A stretch of 64,000 nt of DNA from Sebastes aleutianus (Eukaryota > Chordata > Actinopteri > Perciformes > Sebastidae), in the NCBI GenBank assembly GCA_916700875.1, contig CAKAKS010000062.1, positions 534,001 to 598,000 of the forward strand, given 5' to 3'. Below, in pieces: positions 48,683 through 62,800 of this stretch. Every line of letters starts with the position of its first letter. Positions within the stretch are counted from its first letter, which is position 1. A program made the position numbers and the translations under genes. The notes under the pieces were generated by a model that saw nothing but the letters and a program-made list of their open reading frames with translations, was not told where the DNA came from and ran no database searches.

Positions 48683-50800
48683 CTGAGAGAGAGACAGAGA
48701 TGAGATGCATTAGAAGAGCGGTCAGAACACACAGCAGCATCACAGCTGTCCACCAGCAGCACGCTGACCTCATCCCGGGATGCGTTGTCGATCTCCGCTG
48801 CCAGGCACTGGGCCTTGGTGTGACAGGCGAACAGGTTCTTAGCCTCGTACAAACTCAGACTGAGAATCTGAGCGTTCAGGTCGTCGTTCTGATCCCGCAG
48901 CTTATGGTTCTCCTGAGGAAGCAGGAAGAGAGCACTTCCTGTCAGAGGGGAAACTCAACAGTACTCCTAAACAAAAGCTTTTAAAGAGGACATGCTGCTC
49001 ATTTCCAGGTTCATACTTGTGTTTTGGGTTTCTACTCGAACATGTTTACATGCTTTAATGTTCAAAAACACATTATTATTCTCCTCCTGTCTGTCTGAAT
49101 AGCCCTGTATTCACCCTCTGTCTGAAACGCTCTGTTTTAGCTCCTGTCTCTTTAAGACTCCCTCCTGAAAAAGCCCAGTCTGCTCTGATTGGCTGGAGAG
49201 AAACATATGGTGCACATTTGTAAAGGTAGTTCTCAAGCTGTTGGTACCAACCATGTCATGCTAGCATGTCGGGAAAAACGCTAAATAACACTATGAAGTT
49301 GGGCTAAATCTTGTTGAGGAAAAACTGTCATGTCCATTTTCAAAGGGGTCCCTTGACCTCTGACCTCCAGATATGTGAATGTAAATGGGTTCTATGGGTA
49401 CCAACGAGTCTCCCCTTTACAGACATGCCCACTTTATGATAATCACATGCCGTTTAAATGTGTTGTCTCCTATTCTAAAATGGTGTATCTGAATATTTCT
49501 GCATACTGGGGTCCCTAAACAGTGTTGAATTCCATAAATTGGGTCTCACTGTAAAGCTGAGGCTCTGGTCGATCCAATGAGCCCAACTGTATTCATGTGT
49601 GATGATGTTAGTCCCCATAGGAGACATTTCATTGACCTCCCTGTATAAAATGACCTGTGATGACCTCTAAGATAATCACAGCCTCATGAAACTTTACAAC
49701 CACAAACTAGAGACCTAGAGCATTCAGAGGATGGATGGATCAAACTAGAGACCTAGAGCATTCAGAGGATGGATGGATCAGACTAGAGACCTAGAGCATT
49801 CAGAGGATGGATGGATCAAACTAGAGACCTAGAGCATTCAGAGGATGGATGGATCAAACTAGAGACCTAGAGCATTCAGAGGATGGATGGATCAAACTAG
49901 AGACCTAGAGCATTCAGAGGATGGATGGATCAAACTAGAGACCTAGAGCATTCAGAGGATGGATGACTTTCCTAGCTACATTGACAATAAGGTTTTTTTT
50001 CTATGGTGTTCCTCAAGGTCTTGGTGTCTTAATGTGGTATTTTGGAGGGATTATTGTTCATTTTGATCAATTCTCCAGTGATAAAAAATGGTTAAATTTA
50101 GCACCAAATCTGTGGAACAAATGGTATCAACCCAAAAATTGCTGCAACAACTTATGAGACATAATAGAGCATGGGGATGGTCATCATATACTTCTATCAT
50201 AATGTTCTAAACCCTTATACACTTTCAGTTTATTTTAATTAATTTATTAATTAATGTTTATTTCTGATTAATAACTAGAACAACTTGACACACAGTGCTG
50301 AGCTGCATCTCAAATTAATCTTCAGGTTTCCAGCTTTCAGATGATGAACACCACTTCTATGTGACATCTACTGTTGATCTGCTATCTCCCCCTAAAGACC
50401 CCCTGTCCTCCACCCCTACCCCTCTAAAAAGACGGCGGTATGACAAGGGGTTAAACTGTGATGATATGACCCAGACAACACGGGGGTACACCTGTATGGA
50501 AATCTTAAACCACAGCTAAGTGGATGACAGAGCAACAGCTCCTCTATATGATGGCAAAACAGTTGTTAAATGACCTCAGACATATCTCTGGTATTTCTGT
50601 AGTGAAAGTACACATAGATAACATATATAATACTCATGTATCTATGATGAGCCGATACTGGCCAATGATATCCTGAGATATACTGATTAGGCTCTAACAG
50701 GTTCAATCTCCAGTCTATATGGTCCCTGTTTGTCATGCACTCTGTGGGTGAACTAAATCACCTGGGAATGAATTGAGAATCCCATGAGGATAGAAGAACC

Positions 50801-50841
<41 letters not shown>

Positions 50842-53800
50842 GCGTGTGTGTAAACCTGTTTCAGTCTCTTGACTTCATGTTCCATTTCGAGCTCTCTGGT
50901 CCTGGCGTTGAACTCAGACAGACCCTTGCCCTGTCCTGGATGCTCCATCTCCAGCTTAAACAGCTGCAGATACTCCAGCTCCCGGCGCAGATCATCGATG
51001 AGCTGCAGAGAAAAGACACCATCAGATGGAACTCTTTCAACCTGGAGGGTGGACCTGTAGTCTCCCTCCTCCGGCAGTGAGAATGAACACCATATCAGCA
51101 GCTGGGAGTATAGTGGACCTGTGGCAGTTAACCCTAATGGTGCATTCACACCAAGCGCCAAGCAAATTTTTTGCACGGCATGAAGTCAATACAAAGAGGT
51201 GAATAAACGGGAATTTGCGCCGGGCGACGCTATTGGCGCGATTGACGCAACATGAACACGCAAAATTCTCATCATTCACCTATTTGAATTTAAATTTTTA
51301 TACTACAGCGAGAAATTTGCATGACGTTGTGTGGTGAAAGCCTCTCAGCGTTGAGATTGTCCTGCTGTGTTGTGGCCGTTTGCCGGCCCCAATAGTACAT
51401 CATATGTGTACAGAGACCAGAAACCACAGACTGTCTGTGGTAGAAACAACAACGTCTCTAGATGACGTCATGTTGAGTGGTGATGGAGCAGCTGCATAGC
51501 CTGGCACTGATCCATCCAGACTCCATTCAGAAAACAAGCATTTTAAAAGTTTTCTGCTTGTCGTCATGGTAACAGACCTGACAAAGCATGAATTCAGACT
51601 TTTTACTAATCAGCATCATTATGTAGTTATTTCAGCATCATTTTGATCTGTTTATTGATATTAAATCACAGCACAATCTGTTTATTTTGGGTTCATACCG
51701 CAGTAGTGACGTGTGGCTGATAGATACAGTCAGTGTGATGTCACTGTATTTGAATGCAGCTCGCCGCCGGCTGATGTTATGAACCCAGACATGATGGCGT
51801 TTGGTTTTCTGACATCTGGGACTTCACCAACATGTACAGAGCAGCAACGGTGGTTATTTCTTCCATGGTTGATGGAGGAAATGTTGTTGGTATCTATGGA
51901 GACAAGCTCCTCCTCCTCTCCGGAGCGTCTAGAATGAACTCAAATGATCCCGGCGGTCCAACAACTCGTGCAAGGAGAAAATTTGCTTTTAACGCAAAAT
52001 AAGAGGCGTCCAAGAACAGCTCCTAGAGTGGATGTTCCAGATAAAAAAAGAAACTCTGCATTCAGTGGAATGAATTAAACACTGCATGGGAAGACTTGAA
52101 GAGAGCGCTCCTGGGGGCGGGCAGATGCGGCGAGCTCACCTGCAGGCATACGTGCCCCAGTGTGGGAAAGTCTTCACAGACGCGACTACTGTGAAATACA
52201 CAGAGCTTTCCCTGGCGCAGAGAGGGTTAATCAGCATTGTGTTAACTGGTTCTGAAAGGGCTTGAACCGTCCTGCACTCCAGCTTTAACATCTTCCATGT
52301 GACCTTTCTGTTACCTAGAGGGCCTCACCTCCTGCATGGCCTCTTTCTCCTTCTGAAACTCATGGCGGTTTTGCCAGAGCTTGTCCATTATCTTCCTGTA
52401 GAGGTCCATCTCGTCTTTCAGCCTCAGACCGGTGTCCTCCAGCTTGTCTGTCATCCTCTGCTTCTCCTGCAGACCAAAGAGAGAAGAAGAAGAAGCAAAC
52501 TCACCATGTCCTCTGCTCTCACTTAAGGATTTTTAATTAATATAATCATAATTCTGCTGTATTACAAGTTGAGCCTTACTTTTGTAGCTTTGGCCAATAT
52601 TTCTATTAGTTATTAGGCTTTCAATTGATTCAAATATTTAATCGGATGATTGTCCATAGGGAGATTTGTCAAGGATTTGATAAGACATGGTTGGTACCAA
52701 TGGATTCATCAGGTTTTATAGTTTCATATGATATCAGTATCTTTACTTTAGCTTTAAAACTGAGCCGCTACAACCTAAAAGATTCCTTCCACTGTTTTCT
52801 CTTCTGAATAACTTAGACTAACCTCGTGGTTTTGTTTCAGACCCGTCTGATTGTCTAACCCAGGGGTCGGCAACCTTTTCTATCAAAAGAGCCATCTTAG
52901 GCAATTTTTTTTTTTTTTAAATCTGTCTGAAGCCACAAAACATTTGATCATTGTGATGAAGGTAACACAGTTTATAGTTGAAGTATATAGTATATAAGTC
53001 TAATGCAGTGAGGGTCAAAGAGCAAATGTACTACGGCAGAGGTTCTCAAACTTTTTTCACCAAGTACCACCTCAGAAAATATTTGTCTCTCCAAGTACCA
53101 CCATTATGACCGATGTTAAATGCAGTAGCGTAGGCCTACCCTATTCAGCAATGCACAGTTCACACAGGAGGCAAATTTATTCCTAATAAGAATATTACTT
53201 ATTGTTGGCTTTTGTCAAAGGGGCCTTGTTTTGCCAGTGAGGGAGATGCCGGCCCACACCATGACACTGCCCCCACCAAAAGCTGTTACTCGATCGGTTC
53301 AACAATCAGCATAGCGTTCTCCACGTCGTCTCCATACTTTCACCCTGCCATCCAACTTTTGCAGACAGAACCTGGACTCATCACTGAACATAACATTCCC
53401 CCACATGTTCAGGTTCCATTGTCTGTGTTGTCAACACCAGCGCCAACGGGCCTGACGGTGAAGGGCAGTCATTGCAGGCTTCCTGGTAGCCTTATGAGCT
53501 CTGAGATTGGCTGTGTGCATTCTGTTCCTGACCGTCTGATCAGAGATCTGTATGCCATAACGTACTGCAAACCTTGCCTGCAAATCTCTAGAAGACAGCC
53601 TACGGTTCCTCAGTGCTGTAAGGGTGATGAACCGGTCTTCCTGGGGTGTTGTCTTCCTGGGACCTCCACTTCGCGGTCTGTCTTTAACATCACCGGTTTC
53701 ACGGAGCTTGGCCTTCAGTTTGAAGATGGTACCAGGGTTGACTCCAAATAATGCTGCAACTTGGTTTTGTGGAACACCAGCTTCAACCCACCCTATCGCA

Positions 53801-56800
53801 CGGGCCTTATCCAGATTAGATAAATGTGGCATGCCGATGCTTGGAACAGACACCAAATGATCACTTTAGTAGGGCGCAGTACCCAGCAGGCCCCATGCAC
53901 ATCAGGCACTTGTTACTGATAGAAAGTTCAATCATCCAATCCACCAAACAACTCAAAACAAGAGTCAATACCAACAGGAGAATACACTGTTTACCATTGG
54001 CAGAGCATTTTTTAACATTTTTCTTGGGCGCTCCCCACATAATCAGCTGTGCTGCTCATCCCACAAATGCATGATCCTTACAGGTTGGACATCATTGTGA
54101 GGGTAAATAAACAGGCTTTCTAACCATGTAAAATACAATGACCATTAGCATTGTAACAACAGAGAAATAATCAACCAAACACAAGTTTCTGAACTTTTTT
54201 TCCCAGTTTATATAACTTACACGTGTTTACAGTTAGCTGTTAGCCGCCGAGTTCACCGTGCCAGTCTAAAGCGGCGGAGGATGAGAGATTACAGACAGAG
54301 CAGATTGAAACATTGCTTTCCTCCATGTTCAACCGTTTCATCATGTTTATGCTTGTTGAACAGGTGTAATGATAACGTGTCTTGGCTTTACACTTGCAAA
54401 GTTTTATTGAACTTACAGTAACGAGTATTTGTAGCTGTCACCACCACGGCCTCTCTGATCAGCTGTTCACAGGCTGACTGACTGTGTGTTGATGTGAGCG
54501 GAGAGCTCCGACAGCGCAGCAGAGGAGAAGATGCAGCGTTAACCATCCCTAAATATAATGATTTTTCGGATTCATCGCATTCCAGACAGCCTTTTGCGAT
54601 GTGTTCATTGCGCATGTTCATATCACGATGACGATGGAAATACGAGTTATGGGTCAGCCCTATTTCGTATTAATTTTTAAAAAATATTTCAGAGATTCCT
54701 CTGCGTACCACAGTTTGAGAACCACTGTACTACGGAGTATTAGGGCCACATTGAGGGATAAAACATCTGAGATTTACAGAATAAAGTCGTAATATTACGA
54801 GAATAAAGTCGTAATATTACGAGAATAAAGTCTTAACTTTACAAGGAAAAAAAAATATGAAATAAAATGAAAAAAAGATTTCTCATAAACTTGTGACTTT
54901 ATTCTCGAAATCTCAGATGTATTTTTTTTCCTGTCAATGGGGCCCTTATACTCCGTCATACTGTTGTGCCACAGACCTACAACAATGATAAATGAAAATG
55001 AAAATGTAAACAAAGAACAGTTATTCATTTCCAATTTTAAAAATCCACAGGAGAGGGGCTTAAGAGACGCATGTGGCTCCGGAGCCGCAGGTTGCTGACA
55101 CCTGGTCTAACTGCTGATTTTTAGCAATGGTGGCACATTCTCTTCAATGTTATTACCACTCAGTGTAGTCATTATAATAATAATAATAATAATAACAATA
55201 ATAATAATAATGGCCAAAACTACAAAAAAAAGACTCAAGTTGTAATAAACGGAATCATGCTTTTAGTAAATCCCACTCACCTGGTCCAGTTTCTCAGTCT
55301 GTGACTTGAGTCTGCATACGTTTAACTTCATCTCTCCATTCTCTTCTTCTAACAGCTGTACCCTGTGTATGCAGGTTTGCAAAGTTCAATCAATTTGAGT
55401 GAACATGAGCTGCTCTCTCTCAGACCCAGAAACCAGAGCAGTACGTCTCTAACTGATGATGTCATAGGGAGCTGCTCCATAGACAATGAATGGGAGACAC
55501 TAAGAATGGTTGTTTTCTGTTTTATACCCAGAGGAGCTTTATTCTATTGTAATGTCGTCAGTAGTGAAACAGAACATGTCCCCAGATACTCAGAACGTTC
55601 TCCTGGCTGCTCTCAGAGTCATCTAGAACATCTCTTCCTGTTCATTGTCTATGGAGCAGCCCCGCACTTTATACTTGATGATTTTAGCGCTCTAGTTTTT
55701 GGATTTGGGAGAGAGTTGTTCATCTTTACTAATATTATTGGACTGTTTCAGACCATAGGAATAACATGTATGAATTATGAAAATGGGCGTAGTTCCCCTT
55801 TAATGCTCCCATCCAAATATATAATAAAAGATGCATTAACAGTAACATAGCAACAACTTTACTAGACGAACTACTCTCTTTTTCACACCATCAACTCAGC
55901 AAACCATTTAGCTATAACGTTTGAGCAAAACACTGGTTATGTAAATCATAGGCTGTAACATAAACCGCATACTATACTAGAAGTACGTACTGATTTGGCC
56001 AAAATGTAGTATGTAGTATTCAGTATGCGAATAAAAGCAAAATCTACAGTATGCCAAAAATACCAGGATGTCGTACTGATTTGGAAAAAATCTCCAATAT
56101 GCATGGAACCAGTCTACCTTGTCTACTGTATCCCGCAATGCAAAGCGCTGGACCACTACAGGCTACGGTTACAACAACAGCCAGAAACGGCTCGTTTTTT
56201 TACATTTTTCGTAGCTATTTCATCACTCAATTAAATTCTGAAAGTTTTTGAGGCAAGAAATCGACTGTGTCGATTTTTAATATCGGCAGTTTTACGAAGT
56301 TAGATGGCGAATCGAACATTTGTTCCACCGTTGTCGGAGTTTAGAAGCTCCACAAAATGCCGTGACAGCTAGCGCCTGCCGGGGTCGCTGCCAGCCAGCC
56401 GGGTAGTCACGCTCACAGACCGCTATGAGCTGACTGGAGCTCTCTAGAGATCGGTCTGTAGACGAGAGGCTTTTATTTCCTTGTTGACGGATAGCTTGTT
56501 TAAATATCACAACACAGATGTCCATTATAAATTAAAGGGACTGTTTGTAACTTCTTACAGGTATAAATCAATCCGGGTCGGTGTCCCATGCGCGCTCGCA
56601 TGTAGCTACGCTGTTCAGACTCAGACTCCAACACAAACTACAGTGAAGCACCAAAACCTCTTGGTTGTATCTAGTGAAGCCCGTCTGTTAAACAGTGTTG
56701 GCCGCGGTCGGAGGACGCGGGGGAGACCGTAGCTTTGGTCTCCAGGACCGGAGTCTCTGCTGGACTCTGCTCCTCTGCCTGCCTTCACTCACAGCTCGCT

Positions 56801-59800
56801 CCACCTCACGTGCATGCGCGCACACTCCACACTGCAGAAGAGTTAGTTTAGCTCTGAGAATATCTAGTGAATGTACAGTGGATGTTTGTGCAGAAATAAC
56901 TGCTGCAGCTCCTCCAGACCAACAGAGGTTTCCCGTGTCTTGTGAAGTGATGGGGCTCCGCAGAGAGAAACGTTATCGTCTCCGACCAAAACTCCGGTGT
57001 CTCCCCTGTTCCCTCCGGCCGCGGTCGGGAGGCTGAAGCAGGAAAAGCCAACACTAGGATCAGCATTGATTCATGGAGAGACCTTCGTCTGGTCAGCTAA
57101 CATTACTGCCAAGCAGCTGAAATATAGAGTGATATTGTGCTTTTAGCTGACGTGTGTCTCTTCACTGTTTCGACGGATGCTCGCTCACATTCAAGTAGCC
57201 TGTGCACGCGGGTGAGCGCGAGCAACAGGACGCTGACTTTCGTTGACTTAACGGCCACAGGTGTTGCTGTTACAACCAATTTCTGATTCTTACAAACAGT
57301 CCCTTTAACAGGAACCTGTGATTATCTGCCTTTTTGGAGTTGAAAAGCTCCACAATCGCCCGCCGGCGTAGCTCGCTCGCCAGCCGGCCACAGAGCAGCA
57401 GAGTGGCGAGGGAAGAGGAGAGGGAAGAGGAGAGAGAAAGAGCAGCCTCTGACGGGGCAGAGAGATTCCTGCTGAGACAACATGACCCTTTTTAACATTT
57501 CCTCTAATATCTGGAGGAGATCAGTCTTCTGTTTAGTTGCTGGAACTGAAAAAGCAGTTTGAGTAACGTAACTGTTGTGGGTGAATATTTGATATTTCCC
57601 GTCTCCCCTCGTTGATGATCCTGTTTGTCTCACTTCATTATGAGCTGTTAGAATAAATAGTTTAAACCTGCAGTATCTTATAAAGTAAACAAGCAGAACA
57701 GAAACAACTAATTCAAAGTTGTATTGTTAGATTATATTGTAATAGTGGTATGAGTTAGTTTTTTTGTCCAGTGCTTTAAGAGCTGGTTTAAAGGCTAAAG
57801 CCTTGTCTAGCATACTGCTAAATATATCACTTTAACGGTTTCATACTGCATACTACTGAGGAACGCAGTGTGCAGTATGTACTGTATACTGCGTACTGCG
57901 TTCGTCTGTAGTATGTAGTAGGCGGTTTCGTATACAGTCATAGACTGTATATAAAGATGGACAACGCGTCTCCACTTCCTCCCTCTGTACAGAAGTGAAG
58001 CCTAAATATCCAGATACGGAGCTGCCATCTTGAGATTGTGACGTCATTTGGAGCCAGAGTCTGAGAGTCGGGGCGCGGAGCCGCGGTCTCGAGGTCCCGC
58101 CCACACACCCGCCCGAGCCAATCATGAGCCGAGCACAGCCGCTGCTTGTTAGCGTGAGCCACCTAGCTGCTACGTTAGCACCACGGTAGCTGTTTGGGTA
58201 GAAAGACACAACAACTAACCATAATATCTCTATAAATACATTTATGATCAGACTGACACATGTTCTATTATCTATATATATATATTATTATTATTATCTA
58301 TCACACAGACTGGTGACGGTTATTAAAGTTAAAGTGACATCTCCTCTCTAGTAACATTCTGACTACTTCACTCAGAGCAGCTGTCAATCACAGCTGTCAA
58401 TCATGACGTCTCGCTTCCTTTTTATAGCATCAACTAACTCATTAAAACCAAACTGATCAGAAAAAGCAAAACTTGAACAAACATCAGCGTGATCAGAACG
58501 ACCTAAAATGACAGAAACCATCTTTGGGAAAGATAACGTGTCCTCTGACTCTTTAGTTTGTCCCGTGTCCCATCCACTAACATGGAGGGGGCGGGGCTTA
58601 TGAGCTATACTGCAGCCTGCCGCCAGGGGGCCATCCAGATGTTTTGGCTTCACTTTTGGGGGGCTGTCATGTCGTCCATCTTTATATGCAGTCTGTGGTG
58701 TAAATTGCCACATCCATCCACCACAGATTGACTAAAGAAGGAATTTGTCGCTGGGCCCTGTCAAAGTAACGAGGATTGGAAATCATCTGATGGTTCTGAT
58801 AGTTCTGATGGTTCTATGGAATAAGTGACTTGTGGTTACCTGTTACAGAGCAGGTCTATCTCGAGGTTCCGGTCCCTGTCCATCTTGCTGTACACCTCCC
58901 GGTGTCTCTTGGTCTCCTCCTCCAGACTCTGGTCTGCCCTGGTCTCTGCATCCTTCACCTGCTCCTCCAGCTCATGCACCCTGACAGTGGGTGAGAGAAA
59001 CCACAACATTCCATGTGGTTTAACATAGTGGTGATAAAGCTGTCATCAGATCGGGTCAGATGGAACTGATGAGGTTATGTAGACACACAGAGTAAACCAT
59101 CAGACGTAATACTGTGAAACTATCATCTGTGGATCAGATCATCATACAGTCCTAGTTTCTGCACGGTTTAGGTATAGTGTGCTTTTCATACATATTGCAC
59201 ATGGGAAAACATGAATATCATGTGTTACTTTTGGAAGATAAAATAAGACTATTTTTTTGCAGATTGCAACCAACTGAAACTTCTCCCGTGTGCCTAGCGT
59301 GTTGGAAGAAGTCCCTCTCGAGAGCCAGTAGAGACACGGCGGCCGGCTCCATGAAGAGGACCTGCTCCCTATGGAGATATAAACGGCTCATTCTAAGCTA
59401 ACGGAAAAACAACCATTCTTAGTTTCAATGAAAACATACTTATTAATATTATATTACATTTCTACAAGTACACCCCCCTAATAGTTACACACTGGCCCTT
59501 CAATAGATAAAGGATTCAGTAACCCAATCCCAGTGTACCCCTAAAGCCTTCAGACCTGAACCCTCAGTCCCAGTGTCCCCCTAAAGCCTTCAGCTCTGAA
59601 CCCTCAGACCCAGTGTCCCCCTAAAGCCTTCAGCCCTGAACCCTCAGTCCCAGTGTCCCCCTAAAGCCTTCAGCCCTGAACCCTCACAGCCTCAGTGTCT
59701 GTGAGTGTGGACGTTGGGATTGGTCTGATTGGGTCTTCCTACCTGTGTACAAGTTGTGTGTTCTCCTGTTTGAGTTTGGACTTGAGGTCACCGTTGGCCA

Positions 59801-62800
59801 GACTGTCGCTTTCCAACTCCGTCACCTTCTTCTCCAGATAACTGACCTGAGGAAGACAAACAGACCGTTAACCAGACCGTTAACCAGACCGTTAACCAGA
59901 CCGTCAATAGAAGCTTTGAGTTTGGGTAGAGCCCTACTTTAACTCATCCTACCACACAGCTGGAGATGAACACGTTGTATCATCAACATATCAGAGCCTT
60001 TTTATTAGGTACACCTGTACACAAACTTTCAGGAAATCATTGAGCTGCAACTCAATGTCACACAAGGTCACGAGTCTCCTGCTATTATTCTGCAGGCTTA
60101 AACATGACAGTACACGTGTGTGTGTGTGTGTGTGTACTGCAGCATGTCAGCTTTTCCTCTCAAAGACTGAGGAGACAAAGTCATCAGTTGTCCTCTGCAG
60201 AGCCAGAACACACACCCTACAAGACATCTGTAATTCACTGATTTAATATGCTTTCATATTTTGACTTGTTTACAGTTAAAACATTTGTTACTATTAATAA
60301 AAACAGTCATGAAACATGTATAATTCTATATATTCTAATAATAGAATACTGAAGTGTACCTACCCAATATCATTTACCAGGAGCATCTCTTCATCCAGCA
60401 TGTTAGAAAGCACTGGGAAACTAAATATGGCTCCAGCAACACAACACCGACTTCAGTTTCCTCCAGTGGTCTGCACAGTTTGAACTAACATACTGTACTG
60501 AAATGGACCTCTATGGTGGAATCAACTCAATATTGATTGTTGAGTCCCACAGACTGTATATAAGAAGTGCACGTAGTCACCGTGACGTCACCCATTGGTT
60601 TGTGAACCACGGTTTTGAAACCTCGAGTTCTTTGGCCGTCGCCATCTTGTTTTTTTGCAACCAGAAGTGACACGAGAGGTAAAAGAGCAGTAGTTTCCTT
60701 GTTTCCTGGTGATGATTGGTGTACGGTCTAAGACCTGCTCTATATATAAAGCGTCTTGAGATAACTTCTGTTGTGATTTGGCGCTATACAAAAATAAATT
60801 GAATTGAATTGAATTGAATGATTCTACAGGATATGCACTAGAGTTTGATGCGCCCAATTATCCAAAGAGTCACAACTTTTACTTGTTTCCATCTGTTTAT
60901 TTCCCAAGATTCTCCACACAAAAAACTAATCAGCCTTACCGGAACAGCAGAGAAGGAGAGTTGTGCGATCAGACACTTCTTACTTCATATATGGCGCTTG
61001 GCAGCGGCCTAAAACTGTACGGCTGCATACCTGACAACACCCTCGCTCCCATATCCTGATGAACTGATAAACAAAGGCGCTGCAGTCACCTGCTTATCAA
61101 GGGGGCGGAGGTGTTAACACACACTGTCCTCTCACTCCAACCAGCCGCCATTAATTAGATAATAATCACTCAAATAATAACTGAAAAACACACCTTCCAT
61201 AGCCACAAATTCATATATTTACGTTATCAAACAAAACCAAAATATTAATATTATGAACAATTTAAAGCAAGCATTTGGCTCCAACAAGAGGGCGGAGCTA
61301 AGAACAACTGACGCTGAATAAGACATTTTTAGGTGACCAAAAATGTTTTAATTAACTGTGATGAAGTGAAAAAAAACTGTGAAAGGGTTAAAAGTTGTAA
61401 GACGAAAACACAGAAAAACTCCCAGACCAGACAACGCCGTGGTAGCGAGCTGTCGATCACAAGGTAGCCCCGCCCTAAAGCATCCCCTGCTTTATGGTCT
61501 ATCTGACTCTAAATGGGACCATCTTTTACTAAATGAACATCATGCTGTATTGAAGAAGACTTGAAACTAGAGATTGAGACCATAAACTCATGTTTACAAT
61601 GTTTACTGAGGTAATAAATCAAGAGAGAAGTAGTCTCATTTTCTCATAGACTTCTATACAAGCAGAGGAGTCGCCCCCTGCTGGCTGCTAGAGAGGATGC
61701 AGTTTTAAGGCACTTCAGTATTGACTTCACTTCTCAGACCTGGAGGTTCCCGCCTGTTGATTCCGTGCATCCGAGGAATTCAGAGGCATCCTACCCACTA
61801 CTACCGTTGCTAATACCTGGCAGGTGAACCTGAAACAAACAGATGCTAATAATTGGGCTAATCACTTTAACTGGCTTTCATCCAAGATTCACAATAACTG
61901 CGTTGATTTTTGTGTGCATGAGCGTGTGTTTGTACCTTCTCTGTGATATCGAGGTCGCAGGAGTCGATGCTGTCCGTGAACAGGTCCTCTGTGCTGCTGC
62001 CCTGACTGGACCCAAACACACTGTGGTTGGCCTGGAACAGCTGGCTGCAGGGAGGACAGGACAGGACATTATTAATGATGATGATCATCACATACAGACT
62101 GGGCCAGAAACTACTCTCCCATTATACCACTCTATTTATCACCCTGCTAAATACTGAACCCATCATTGGGATCCCCCCCTCTTTCTATGCAAATGCAGAT
62201 TCGCTGCAGTATTTTCATTTAAGAGGTGATTAGTAGGAAGGTCAGGTCACTCACCGTCCAAATGCTGTGCTGGTAATCTTTCTATTAGGGCTGAAACACA
62301 AGAGAGAGACGGAGTCACACACTCACACACGCACACTGCATCAGGGCTGCCAACCCTCACACATTGACATGTTTCACACGCTCTCAAGCACAGATTTAGA
62401 AGTGACTAACTCGGGCTGCCCTGGATACCTTCATATTAACATATTAATGTTTAGAAAACAGCTGGCACATCTGAAACCTGTGTGGAAATATTACGACAGC
62501 AGGATAAACAGTCTGATCAAGGACATTTAAACCTGGAACAATCTCAGAAAACAACCTCTGAAACAACCAGACAAGTATGGACTGATTACCACTTACTGTG
62601 GTGTTTATTCATAACAGGTTATTAATGATGCTTCATGTTTCAGATGTCCATCTTGTCTGTCGGTACTTTCTCTGTACAGAGAGATTGTTTTTATTAGGGC
62701 TGTCAAAGTTATAATATAATAACATGTTATTGCAAATTTGTTTTAACGCCACTAATTTCTTTAACACATTAAAACAATCCATCTTCTGGAGGTTGCTCCA

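Larger units (their letters stand above)
52861..55104. mobile_element. hAT-like element (outer), rab11fip intron
   Basis: Ends CAGGGGTCGGCAACCTTTTC and AGGTTGCTGACACCTG (inverted repeats). Flanks GTCTAACC (52853-52860) and GTCTAACT (55105-55112) match at 7 of 8 bases. The inside has ATTACGAGAATAAAGTCGTA repeats as in the copy at 32554-33222, and a second element at 53037-54727. Confidence 0.85.

Noticed and set aside
43271..54210. A giant Tc1-type transposon carrying rab11fip exons as cargo
   Set aside because: The right half lies inside a hAT element with a perfect target duplication, and the rab11fip exons continue beyond it to 62.3 kb. Cargo capture is therefore not supported; kept only as a lower-scored finding.
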